From the NCBI GenBank assembly GCA_903915955.1, contig CAIWUU010000055.1, forward strand, positions 1 through 56,323: a stretch of 56,323 nucleotides of DNA, in the 5' to 3' direction. Positions 1-7,207 of the stretch are shown here, piece by piece. Under the pieces are notes generated by a model. The model was not told the DNA's origin and searched no databases. It saw only the letters and a program-made list of their open reading frames with translations. The stretch is from an uncultured Chlorobiaceae bacterium. GTDB taxonomy: Bacteria > Bacteroidota > Chlorobiia > Chlorobiales > Chlorobiaceae. The first letter of the stretch is position 1; the number at the start of each line of letters is the position of its first letter. The translations under genes and the position numbers were made by a program.

Positions 1-507
1 AAGTCCCGTATCGAAGACCCCAAGAGCGTAGATTGGCTTGCCGAATCGAAGGATGGCGTAGGGTTTCGGAAAACCTACCGTGACTGCCATATAAAGCATG
101 TGCTCTTTTACCGTTTGACTGTACCGGGTTCTTTCGCCATAACCCGTTTTTATTGCTTCCTGTACTTCCGGCCTGTTCCAGTGGCTCTCAATTGCGTAAA
201 GCTTGCCGGGGGGGACAGAGGAGTCGGCGATGACCTCTCCATCAATATCAATCAGGGTGACCCGGATGTCGAACGCAAGTGCGATACGCTCTACCCATGC
301 GTTGCTTTGCTCGGTTGTCTGCCATTCCTGAGCTTCCTCTTCTAACATCTGTTTGTTGAACAGAAGATCGCGGTGAAGCTCCTTTTTTGTTGCCGCGACC
401 AGTACTTCCGTCAACCGATACTCAATTGAGAAATAGCTGATAACGACAGAAAAAAAAATAATAGCACCGATAACAAGACCGAGCTTTATGGAATGTTTAC
501 CCAGCAT
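1..507 (-). CDS. phoR: PhoR-like sensor histidine kinase, N-terminal part (cut by window edge)
   Basis: This is the first ~169 residues of a membrane sensor kinase. Visible: a start ATG at 507, a hydrophobic segment at about residues 9-26 and an extracytoplasmic region with the motif LIDIDGEVIADS followed by HWNRPEVQEA, typical of the PhoR/WalK sensor domain. The HAMP, HisKA and ATPase parts lie beyond base 1. Its ATG overlaps the end of the upstream response regulator by 11 bp, so the two are translationally coupled and almost surely form a cognate pair. The signal sensed is not shown by the sequence; phosphate limitation is inferred from the PhoB-like partner and the neighbouring Pho genes. 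The gene was read directly from the minus strand and is incomplete. Confidence 0.85.
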   Translation of the reverse strand, partial: MLGKHSIKLGLVIGAIIFFSVVISYFSIEYRLTEVLVAATKKELHRDLLFNKQMLEEEAQEWQTTEQSNAWVERIALAFDIRVTLIDIDGEVIADSSVPPGKLYAIESHWNRPEVQEAIKTGYGERTRYSQTVKEHMLYMAVTVGFPKPYAILRFGKPIYALGVFDTGL

Positions 508-1216
508 GGTCGTCACCCTCTTGCTCCTCAAATTTGTAGCCAAGCCCCCGGACGGTTTTGATCATACGGCCTGTTTCGCCGAGTTTTTCGCGAACTCTCG
601 TGATGTGTGTATCGATGGTTCTGGTGTTGATGTTTTTATCGACATCCCAGACATCGCTGAGCAATCGCTCTCGTGTTTGTGCCTCCCCCTTTCTTTTAAG
701 GAGTGCGACGAGAAGCTTGAACTCCATCAGGGTCAGAACAAGCTCTTTGCCGTCAAGCGTAACGATGTGACGGGTCAGATCAACTTCAAGAGCGCCGGCT
801 TTGAGCAGCTCTTCTGTTTTTCCCCCTTGACGGCGATCCCGTTTGAGGATTGCCCGTATGCGGAGGTTCAGCTCGCGTGGACTGAAGGGTTTGACAACAT
901 AGTCATCAATGCCGAGTTCAAAGCCAAGGATCCGGTCGATTTCCTCACCTTTAGCTGTTACCATGATGATAGGGATGTCCTTGTAAACCTGATGCTGCCT
1001 GATTTTCCGGCACAGCTCGAAGCCGTCCATGCCCGGCAGCATGACATCCAGCAGCACAAGGTCAAAGCTTTTTTTTGAGAGCTCCTCAAACCCTTCTTCG
1101 CCAGTGCTGGAAAGATGACATCTGTAGCCTGCCTTGTTGAGATTATATTCAAGCAGTTGAGCAAGGTTCAGGTCATCCTCGACAACAAGAAGCAATGGAT
1201 TTAGCATGGTATGCAA
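497..1216 (-). CDS. phoB: PhoB-like response regulator (OmpR/PhoB family)
   Basis: Two-domain transcription regulator of 239 residues. The receiver domain has the acidic pair EDD near residue 13-15, the phospho-acceptor Asp57 in LLDVMLP and the conserved Lys in VVKPFSPREL. The C-terminal half is a winged helix with RTIDTHITRVREKLG and the wing KTVRGLGYKF. It starts 3 bp after the arsA stop and overlaps the downstream kinase gene, so it belongs to the arsD-arsA operon. The PhoB assignment rests on overall similarity and on the phosphate genes around it. Family members bind tandem 11-bp-spaced repeats, and such repeats occur upstream of this operon at 3528-3557. A second possible start is Met4. 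Confidence 0.85.
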   Translation of the reverse strand: MHTMLNPLLLVVEDDLNLAQLLEYNLNKAGYRCHLSSTGEEGFEELSKKSFDLVLLDVMLPGMDGFELCRKIRQHQVYKDIPIIMVTAKGEEIDRILGFELGIDDYVVKPFSPRELNLRIRAILKRDRRQGGKTEELLKAGALEVDLTRHIVTLDGKELVLTLMEFKLLVALLKRKGEAQTRERLLSDVWDVDKNINTRTIDTHITRVREKLGETGRMIKTVRGLGYKFEEQEGDDHAG

Positions 1217-1219
1217 TTT

Positions 1220-2995
1220 TTATGTTGTGTGCTCTCTCATCTGACCATGAATGAGCTTCAGAAGCCGATTTGCTCCTGTTGGTTCTTCATTCAATAACGG
1301 TACTACGGCGTAGCGGGTGGCATGAAGGCGTTCCACGGCTTCAATTTCATTCAGTTCGTTGTGTGCCCGCTGCTTGAGGATAGGGGAGTGCGGTTCGGCG
1401 GCGGCTATGCTGTTATTGATGACCCAGCCCCACGGTTCAATGCCGGCTCTTCGCAACTCAGCTTGCAGATTGGCAGTTTCGAGCACAGGGGTGGTTTCGG
1501 CCAGCGTCACGAGCACGATGCTGGTATGATCGGGGTCTTGCATTCGCGTCATCGGCGTGAGATGGTGCTGCTCTGTTGATCCACTTTGACGGGTGAATTC
1601 ACGGTGATAGGCTCCGGTTGCGTCGAGCAGCAGCAGGGTATGACCGGTAGGAGCCGTATCCATGATAACATATTTTTGGTCGGCCTCGCTGATGATGCGT
1701 GAAAAAGCCTGAAAGACGGCAATTTCTTCGGTGCATGGCGAGCGCAAGTCCTCTTCGAGCAGGGCAGTTCCTGCTGCGTCGAGCGTCATTCCCTTAGTAC
1801 TCATCACTTGCTGCCGGTAGCGTTCGGTTTCGGCTCGGGGATCTATCCGGCTGACGGTGAGCGTCTCCATGGAGCCGTTCAATGTTTCAGTGAGGTGAGC
1901 CGCGGGATCGGAGGTGGTAAGGTGCACCGGCAGGCCACGACGGGCAAGCTCAAGAGCTACTGCTGCTGCGAGGGTTGTTTTACCGACACCTCCTTTACCC
2001 ATGAACATAACAAGGCCCTTGCCTTTGAGTGCGATATCGTCAACTAATGTCAGGAGGCCTGGAGCGTTGAGGGTGATGGGTAGTTCCTCACTGGAAAAAG
2101 AGTGCTGATCTCCGTCGGAGAGTAACTGGCGCAAGGCTTCAAGACCGACCAGATTGAAGGGCTTGAGTGCGACATGATCGGTCGGCAACGCCTTAAGGCT
2201 ATCAGGCATGGCCGATAACGCTGCCTGCTCACGCGAAAAGAGTGCAGCAGCAAGCGCATCCTCTGCCGCTTCGTTTTGGGGGAGTACGGCGTTGATGATG
2301 AGATAGTGTTGTAAAATGCCAATTGCAGCAAGCTCTTCACTGGTTCGGGCGACTTCGCCCAAGGAGGACTGCTGGGCCCGGGAGACCAGAATCAGGCGTG
2401 TACGCAAGGGGTCGGACAAAGCTTCCAGGGCCTCACTGTACTGGGAGCGCTGCTTTTCAAGACCGGCCAGAGGGCCAAGGCATGAGACGTCCCCCTTGCC
2501 CTCTTCAAGAAAACCACTCCATGCGCCGGGCAGTTGCAGCAGCCGGATGGTGTGCCCGGTTGGTGCCGTGTCGAAGATGATGTGATCGAAGCCAGCGGTA
2601 AGTGCTGAGTCGGTCAAGAGGGCTGTGAACTCGTCGAAGGCAGCAATCTCAGTCGTGCAGGCACCGGAAAGCTGTTCTTCAATGCTTTTGACGATGCTCT
2701 CTGGCAAAAGACCGCGTACCGGTTTAACGATACGGTCGCGATAATGCTGTGCCGCTGCCTGCGGGTCAATTTCGAGCGCAAAGAGGCCTGTAACGGCATC
2801 GACAGGAGTGATTTTGCTGCCGATTGTGATCCCGAAGACCTGGCCGACATTGGATGCCGGGTCAGTGCTGACCAGCAAGATTTGTCGCCCGGCTTCAGCG
2901 AGTTGCATGGCCGTTGCGCAGGCAATTGAGGTTTTGCCAACGCCCCCTTTTCCGGTAAAGAAAAGGAAGCGCGGAGGCTCTTTAAGAAATTTCAT
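1220..2995 (-). CDS. arsA: Arsenical pump-driving ATPase, two-domain ArsA
   Basis: Cytoplasmic ATPase that powers arsenite or antimonite export through a membrane partner (ArsB or Acr3). It has two homologous halves, each with a deviant Walker A loop: FFTGKGGVGKT near the N-terminus and MFMGKGGVGKT in the second half. Each half has the DTAPTGHT signature that couples metal binding to ATP hydrolysis. All three Cys used for metalloid binding in the E. coli enzyme are present, in SGACTTEI, GDVSCLG and RSPCTEEI. I chose the ATG at 2995 because MKFLKEPPRFLFFTGKGG matches the family N-terminus; a TTG at 3025 would overlap arsD. The length of 591 residues is normal (E. coli ArsA has 583). No ArsB or Acr3 is in the window. 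Confidence 0.93.
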   Translation of the reverse strand: MKFLKEPPRFLFFTGKGGVGKTSIACATAMQLAEAGRQILLVSTDPASNVGQVFGITIGSKITPVDAVTGLFALEIDPQAAAQHYRDRIVKPVRGLLPESIVKSIEEQLSGACTTEIAAFDEFTALLTDSALTAGFDHIIFDTAPTGHTIRLLQLPGAWSGFLEEGKGDVSCLGPLAGLEKQRSQYSEALEALSDPLRTRLILVSRAQQSSLGEVARTSEELAAIGILQHYLIINAVLPQNEAAEDALAAALFSREQAALSAMPDSLKALPTDHVALKPFNLVGLEALRQLLSDGDQHSFSSEELPITLNAPGLLTLVDDIALKGKGLVMFMGKGGVGKTTLAAAVALELARRGLPVHLTTSDPAAHLTETLNGSMETLTVSRIDPRAETERYRQQVMSTKGMTLDAAGTALLEEDLRSPCTEEIAVFQAFSRIISEADQKYVIMDTAPTGHTLLLLDATGAYHREFTRQSGSTEQHHLTPMTRMQDPDHTSIVLVTLAETTPVLETANLQAELRRAGIEPWGWVINNSIAAAEPHSPILKQRAHNELNEIEAVERLHATRYAVVPLLNEEPTGANRLLKLIHGQMREHTT

Positions 2996-3012
2996 TGGAG
3001 TTGTTTCGTGAA

Positions 3013-3387
3013 TTATCCGCAGCAATTGCTATCGGAGCAGCAACTTTTTGCTTTTGTTGGCTCTGCTGCTGGCAGCGTTATGGATGCCCATCCGGCAAGT
3101 TCAGCCCGGCTTGGGTATCGGCCACTCAAGAGTACTTCGCCATCGACAAGAATCAGCGGAAGGGCCTCCTCGCCCAAACTGTCGAGAAAGTTTTTTACCG
3201 TACGGTTTTCTGCGAAGGCCAGTGGTTGACGGGCCAGATTGAAGCGCTCTATCTGAGCCCCATTCTGCAGAGCCCAGTCAACGTCAGCCGAAAAGCTGAC
3301 CAGTGCTTGATCGACGTCTATTCCGCAAACGCCGCTGTTGCAGCACAATGCGGGATCAAAAACTTGAATTATAGCTGTTATGGACAT
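3013..3387 (-). CDS. arsD: Arsenite metallochaperone ArsD
   Basis: Small protein (124 residues) that delivers trivalent arsenic to ArsA and can act as a weak repressor. It closely follows the E. coli sequence pattern: VFDPALCC near the N-terminus, then GVCG.DVDQALV and IERFNLARQP. It has the vicinal Cys pairs at residues 15-16, 116-117 and 122-123; the family needs these pairs for arsenite transfer. It lies immediately upstream of arsA, matching the usual arsD-arsA order. No arsR gene lies beside it. Its upstream region carries Pho-box and ArsR-like repeats shared with the divergent arsC gene. Confidence 0.93.
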   Translation of the reverse strand: MSITAIIQVFDPALCCNSGVCGIDVDQALVSFSADVDWALQNGAQIERFNLARQPLAFAENRTVKNFLDSLGEEALPLILVDGEVLLSGRYPSRAELAGWASITLPAAEPTKAKSCCSDSNCCG

Positions 3388-3527
3388 TTCGTGTATTGTT
3401 AAATTTATTGAGTTACAAATTTATTAAATATCAGGCAATTCAGGTGTTTTTAAATGTACAGTAAAATGGAAACGTTTTTCGTAAAGAGCGTCCCGCCGGT
3501 TTCTGTATCCTGAATTATTTGCTGTTT

Positions 3528-3557
3528 CTTAACAATCACTTAACAATTCCGTAACTC
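3528..3557 (+). promoter_or_regulatory. Pho box, three 8-bp repeats at 11-bp period
   Basis: Three octamers follow each other with 3-bp spacers: CTTAACAA (3528-3535), CTTAACAA (3539-3546) and CGTAACTC (3550-3557). Tandem CTTAAC-type octamers at 11-bp period are the classic binding site of PhoB/SphR-type regulators. The last repeat ends 9 bp before a TATAAT at 3567, the geometry of an activator replacing the -35 box. The direction fits the arsC-ABC transporter operon. The regulator is probably the PhoB-like protein encoded at 497-1216. Confidence 0.65.
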
Positions 3558-3566
3558 TTTTTGGCT

Positions 3567-3572
3567 TATAAT
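3567..3572 (+). promoter_or_regulatory. -10 box of the arsC-ABC operon
   Basis: Perfect TATAAT 9 bp after the Pho box, with no good -35 hexamer in front, as expected for a PhoB-dependent promoter. The predicted transcription start is near 3579, about 140 bp before arsC. Confidence 0.5.
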
Positions 3573-3577
3573 AAAAT

Positions 3578-3588
3578 TGAATTATTCA
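3578..3588 (+). promoter_or_regulatory. ArsR/SmtB-like operator palindrome
   Basis: TGAATTATTCA is a perfect inverted repeat (TGAAT-T-ATTCA) at the predicted transcription start. Related sequences occur at 3511-3521 (TGAATTATTTG) and 3705-3715 (TGAATAATTAG). ArsR/SmtB repressors bind TGAA..TTCA-type sites, so a repressor role is plausible. No arsR gene is present in the window. Confidence 0.4.
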
Positions 3589-3719
3589 GGGCGTATCGCG
3601 ATTTTCGTCTTGTATAATTGATTGCACGTCGGATAATGAATTCTTGTCCCCGATGATACTCTCCCTTCAGTATACGCCATTAGGCGAGCAGCTTCTACAA
3701 TGCCTGAATAATTAGCGCC

Positions 3720-4166
3720 ATGAGTGCACAAAAAAAACCAAATGTACTATTTCTCTGTACCGGTAATTCATGCCGGAGCCAGATGGCCGAAGGATTGCTC
3801 CGTCACATGGCGGGTGACCGTTTTGAACCATTAAGTGCAGGACTTGACCCGGGTAGTGAAGTTCATCCGTTTGCCATAAGGGTTATGGCGGAAATCGGTA
3901 TCGATATCAGCTCCCAGCAACCGAAAGCGGTTTCTCTCTATCTCGGAAAAACAGTGATTCATTACCTGATGGTGGTGTGTAACAAGGCACAATCAACCTG
4001 CCCAAGGATCTGGCCAGGCCTGGCGAATGAAAAACGGTATTACTGGCCAATACCCGATCCGGCGGCAATCTCTGGTACTCCTGAAGAACAGTTGGCTGGT
4101 TTTCGTGAGGTTCGGGATGAATTGAAGGAACAATTAACATTGTGGGTGACCGACGTTTCATGTTAA
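3720..4166 (+). CDS. arsC: Arsenate reductase, LMW-phosphatase-fold (ArsC, thioredoxin type)
   Basis: Protein of 148 residues with the low-molecular-weight phosphatase loop CTGNSCR at residues 13-19 (CX5R). A second pair, Cys87 and Cys94 in CNKAQSTC, corresponds to Cys82 and Cys89 of the thioredoxin-coupled arsenate reductase of Staphylococcus aureus. The DP motif of this fold is in PIPDPAA near residue 117. The three-Cys relay favours arsenate reduction to arsenite over plain tyrosine phosphatase activity. Its stop overlaps the start of the ABC permease gene (ATGTTAA), so it is the first gene of a transporter operon, divergent from arsDA. No Shine-Dalgarno site is visible. Confidence 0.85.
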   Translation: MSAQKKPNVLFLCTGNSCRSQMAEGLLRHMAGDRFEPLSAGLDPGSEVHPFAIRVMAEIGIDISSQQPKAVSLYLGKTVIHYLMVVCNKAQSTCPRIWPGLANEKRYYWPIPDPAAISGTPEEQLAGFREVRDELKEQLTLWVTDVSC

Positions 4167-5878
4167 ATCAGGAGATCAAAAAAAAACTGCCTAATTTTTG
4201 GGATTTTGCAGCTTTTATCCTCGTGATGGGACTGGTTGCTTTTTTTGCATGGGGAAGTCGGCAGATGGCTGTGCCCTATATACCTGGTGAGGCGATTTCC
4301 CTTTCGCTTGACCCGATGCATCTTCCCATGTACGCAATGCGTACCGTGCTTCGGATGATTGCAGCGCTCGTTCTTTCGTTTCTGTTTACTTTCACCTACG
4401 CAACTTTGGCCGCTAAAAATCGTCGTGCAGAAGTCATTATGGTTCCGCTGCTCGATATTCTTCAGTCGGTGCCGATTCTTGGCTTCCTCTCCATTACCGT
4501 TGCAGGGTTCATCGCTCTCTTTCCAGGTAACCTGTTCGGCGTTGAAATGGCCGCTATTTTTGCCATTTTCACTTCCCAGGCATGGAACATGGCTTTCAGC
4601 TTTTATCAGTCGCTGAAAACCATTCCCAAGGAGCTCAAGGAGGCTTCTGATCTTTTTGGGCTCTCATCCTGGCAAAAGTTCTGGAAACTGGAAGCATCCT
4701 ATGCAACACCAAACCTGATTTGGAATACCATGATGTCGGTTTCAGGCGGGTGGTTTTTTGTTGTAGCTTCTGAAGCCATTACTGTCGGCAAGACTTCTGT
4801 GACACTTCCCGGGATTGGTTCCTATGTGGCCCAGGCTATTGTGAGCAAAGATCTTTCGGCAATTGGCTTTGCACTGCTCACCATGCTGATTGTCATTCTT
4901 CTGTACGATCAACTGCTTTTTCGTCCGCTGGTAGCATGGGCTGAAAAGTTCAAGATCGAATTGACCGTAAGTCAGGATCCCCCTGAGTCATGGATTCTTA
5001 CGATGTTTCAACGTGCGCACTTGCTTCACCGTTTTGCAAAAGGTATCGGTCATTTCTGGAATAGTTTTATTGAAAAAATTCCGAAACTGCCCCGGCGCAA
5101 TCTGACATTCAGGGAACCTTCACCTCTTGTGATCAAATTACAGGGAGTTACCTGGAATGGACTTTTGATTGGTGCAATGGGGTTTGGAGCATGGATACTG
5201 ATCAATTTTGTCAGCAGTGGGGTCGATCATTCCGAGATTGGGAAGGTCTTTATGCTGGGGCTTATAACACTTGCCCGCGTGATGGTGCTGCTGACCCTGG
5301 CTTGTGTTGTTTGGGTTCCGCTGGGCGTTATCATTGGGCTTAATCCTCGTTGGGCAACAAAGGTTCAGCCTTTAGCCCAGTTTCTGGCAGCTTTTCCGGC
5401 TAACCTCCTTTTTCCTGTTGCAGTTTTTCTGATGGTGCGATACCGGCTTTCTCCGGAAATCTGGACAGCGCCGCTCATGATCCTCGGAACTCAATGGTAT
5501 ATCCTTTTCAACGTTGTCGCCGGGGCATCAGCCATTCCAAATGATCTTCGTGAAGCTGCCAAAAATCTTGGCCTTTCGGGCTGGCGTCTCTGGAAGCACC
5601 TTTTGCTTCCAGGTATAATCCCTTCACTTCTTACCGGTCTGGTCACCGCTTCAGGTGGAACATGGAATGCCAGTATTGTTGCTGAAGTGGTGAGTTGGGG
5701 CGACACAACACTCACAGCTACCGGGCTTGGTTCCTATATCGCCCAGTGGAGTCAAAAAGGGGACTACCCGCATATTGTTCTCGGTATCGCCGTCATGAGT
5801 CTCTATGTTGTATTCTTTAACCGTTTCTTTTGGGGGCGGCTTTATAGTATTTCCCAAACCCGATATCGTCTGGATTAG
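4160..5878 (+). CDS. ABC transporter permease, fused double domain (NitT/TauT type)
   Basis: Inner-membrane protein of about 572 residues made of two homologous permease halves. Each half has several membrane helices and an ATPase-coupling EAA loop: LKEASDLFGLSSWQKFW in the first and LREAAKNLGLSGWRLWKH in the second. Such fusions replace the usual permease homodimer of nitrate/sulfonate/bicarbonate-type importers. I chose ATG 4160, which overlaps the arsC stop; the frame also opens at a GTG at 4142 inside arsC. The next gene is the matching ATPase. No periplasmic binding protein is nearby, so the substrate is unknown. Linkage to arsC and a Pho box suggests a phosphorus- or arsenic-related anion, but this is inference. 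Confidence 0.85.
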   Translation: MLNQEIKKKLPNFWDFAAFILVMGLVAFFAWGSRQMAVPYIPGEAISLSLDPMHLPMYAMRTVLRMIAALVLSFLFTFTYATLAAKNRRAEVIMVPLLDILQSVPILGFLSITVAGFIALFPGNLFGVEMAAIFAIFTSQAWNMAFSFYQSLKTIPKELKEASDLFGLSSWQKFWKLEASYATPNLIWNTMMSVSGGWFFVVASEAITVGKTSVTLPGIGSYVAQAIVSKDLSAIGFALLTMLIVILLYDQLLFRPLVAWAEKFKIELTVSQDPPESWILTMFQRAHLLHRFAKGIGHFWNSFIEKIPKLPRRNLTFREPSPLVIKLQGVTWNGLLIGAMGFGAWILINFVSSGVDHSEIGKVFMLGLITLARVMVLLTLACVVWVPLGVIIGLNPRWATKVQPLAQFLAAFPANLLFPVAVFLMVRYRLSPEIWTAPLMILGTQWYILFNVVAGASAIPNDLREAAKNLGLSGWRLWKHLLLPGIIPSLLTGLVTASGGTWNASIVAEVVSWGDTTLTATGLGSYIAQWSQKGDYPHIVLGIAVMSLYVVFFNRFFWGRLYSISQTRYRLD

Positions 5879-5890
5879 ATTGACATACCC

Positions 5891-7207
5891 ATGGAACCAT
5901 TACACCCTGAAAATAACCTGCTGACACTCAAAAATATTTGTAAATCGTTCAAGAAGTCAGGAGGCGAAGAGCATCTCGTTCTTGACGGGGTAAGCCTAAA
6001 CATCAAAGAGGGAGAGATTGTTGCGCTCCTGGGACGTTCTGGTTCCGGCAAATCTACTCTGCTTCGGATCATTTCCGGCCTGGCGCGGCCGAGTAGCGGT
6101 GAAGTATTATATGGCGGCAAACCCGTTACCGGTCCGGTAAAAGGGCTAGCGATGGTGTTTCAGACTTTTGCCCTTTTCCCCTGGTTCACTGTCCTTGAAA
6201 ATGTTGAACTGGGATTGGATGCCATGGGTGTGCCTCAAGGTGAACGCCGCCGCCGGGCACTGGCAGCAATTGACTTGATTGGACTGGATGGTTTTGAATC
6301 AGCCTATCCAAAAGAGCTTTCCGGCGGGATGCGACAGCGGGTCGGGTTTGCCCGTGCCCTCGTGGTTGAACCGACATTGCTTCTCATGGACGAAGCTTTT
6401 TCGGCTCTAGATGTCTTGACAGCCGAAACGCTCCGAACCGACTTGATTGAACTCTGGCTGGAACGGCGTATCCCTACCAAGGGGATTTTGCTGGTATCGC
6501 ATAATATCGAAGAAGCCGTTCTTCTTGCAGACCGGATTGTTATTCTTGGAACCAATCCTGGTACAATTTTGGCTGAGATTAACATTCCCTTGCAACATCC
6601 TCGTGACCGTGAGGCTCCGTTGTTCCGCCAGCTTGTTGATGAGGTTTATGAACTCATGACCAAGCGCTCACGGAGTGCCGCTGGCAAGAGCGAAGCAGTC
6701 CCGCTCTCTTATCGTCTGCCAAGTGCTCCCATCAATCAATTGGCTGGATTAATGGAAGCCCTGGAGGCGGAGCCTTATAATGGAAGAGCTGATCTTCCTG
6801 AATTGGCTGATCAGATGGGATTTGGAGTCGAGGAGCTTTTTCCGCTGCTTGAAGCATTGGAGATTCTTGCTTTTGCTCGCACCGAGGGTGGCGACGTCGA
6901 GCTGACCCCATCGGGAAAAAGCTTTGTTGATTCTGACATCCTGCAACGCAAGGTGATTTTTGCCGAACATCTTATTCGCCATGTTGCCCTGGCGGCCCAT
7001 ATTCGCCATATCATTGATGAGCGTCCTGGCAATCGGGCAAAGGAAGATCGTTTTTTGCGTGAACTCGAAGATTTTTTCAGCGAAGATGAGGCCGAAAGAG
7101 TTTTGCAGGTTGCTATTGAATGGGGTCGATACGCGGAACATTTTGCCTATGAAGAAGCGTCAGGCATCTTGAGTCTGGAGAACCCGGGCCGATTTGATGA
7201 GGTTTAG
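5891..7207 (+). CDS. ABC transporter ATP-binding protein with C-terminal AAA-associated domain
   Basis: ATPase of the same transporter, 438 residues. The nucleotide-binding domain (to about residue 260) has Walker A GRSGSGKST, a Q-loop in MVFQTFALFPW, signature LSGGMRQR, Walker B LLLMDEAFSALD and the switch His in VSHNIEEA. About 170 further residues form a helical, winged-helix-like extension (AAA-associated C-terminal domain) found in ATPases paired with double-domain permeases; a regulatory or sensing role is likely. The gene begins 12 bp after the permease stop. Its own stop overlaps the convergent alkaline phosphatase gene by 3 bp, so no terminator separates them. Confidence 0.88.
   Translation: MEPLHPENNLLTLKNICKSFKKSGGEEHLVLDGVSLNIKEGEIVALLGRSGSGKSTLLRIISGLARPSSGEVLYGGKPVTGPVKGLAMVFQTFALFPWFTVLENVELGLDAMGVPQGERRRRALAAIDLIGLDGFESAYPKELSGGMRQRVGFARALVVEPTLLLMDEAFSALDVLTAETLRTDLIELWLERRIPTKGILLVSHNIEEAVLLADRIVILGTNPGTILAEINIPLQHPRDREAPLFRQLVDEVYELMTKRSRSAAGKSEAVPLSYRLPSAPINQLAGLMEALEAEPYNGRADLPELADQMGFGVEELFPLLEALEILAFARTEGGDVELTPSGKSFVDSDILQRKVIFAEHLIRHVALAAHIRHIIDERPGNRAKEDRFLRELEDFFSEDEAERVLQVAIEWGRYAEHFAYEEASGILSLENPGRFDEV

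Larger units (their letters stand above)
3388..3719. promoter_or_regulatory. Divergent arsD / arsC control region
   Basis: This 332-bp AT-rich region without a gene separates two divergent operons. From left to right it holds an imperfect ArsR-like site, a three-repeat Pho box, a perfect TATAAT, a palindromic ArsR-like site over the predicted transcription start, about 120 bp of leader and a third imperfect site just before the arsC start codon. No Shine-Dalgarno sequence is evident ahead of arsC. Individual sites are listed separately. Confidence 0.6.

Noticed and set aside
488-1078. 196-codon frame opposite the response regulator
   Set aside because: Antisense shadow of a conserved two-domain regulator; no independent support.
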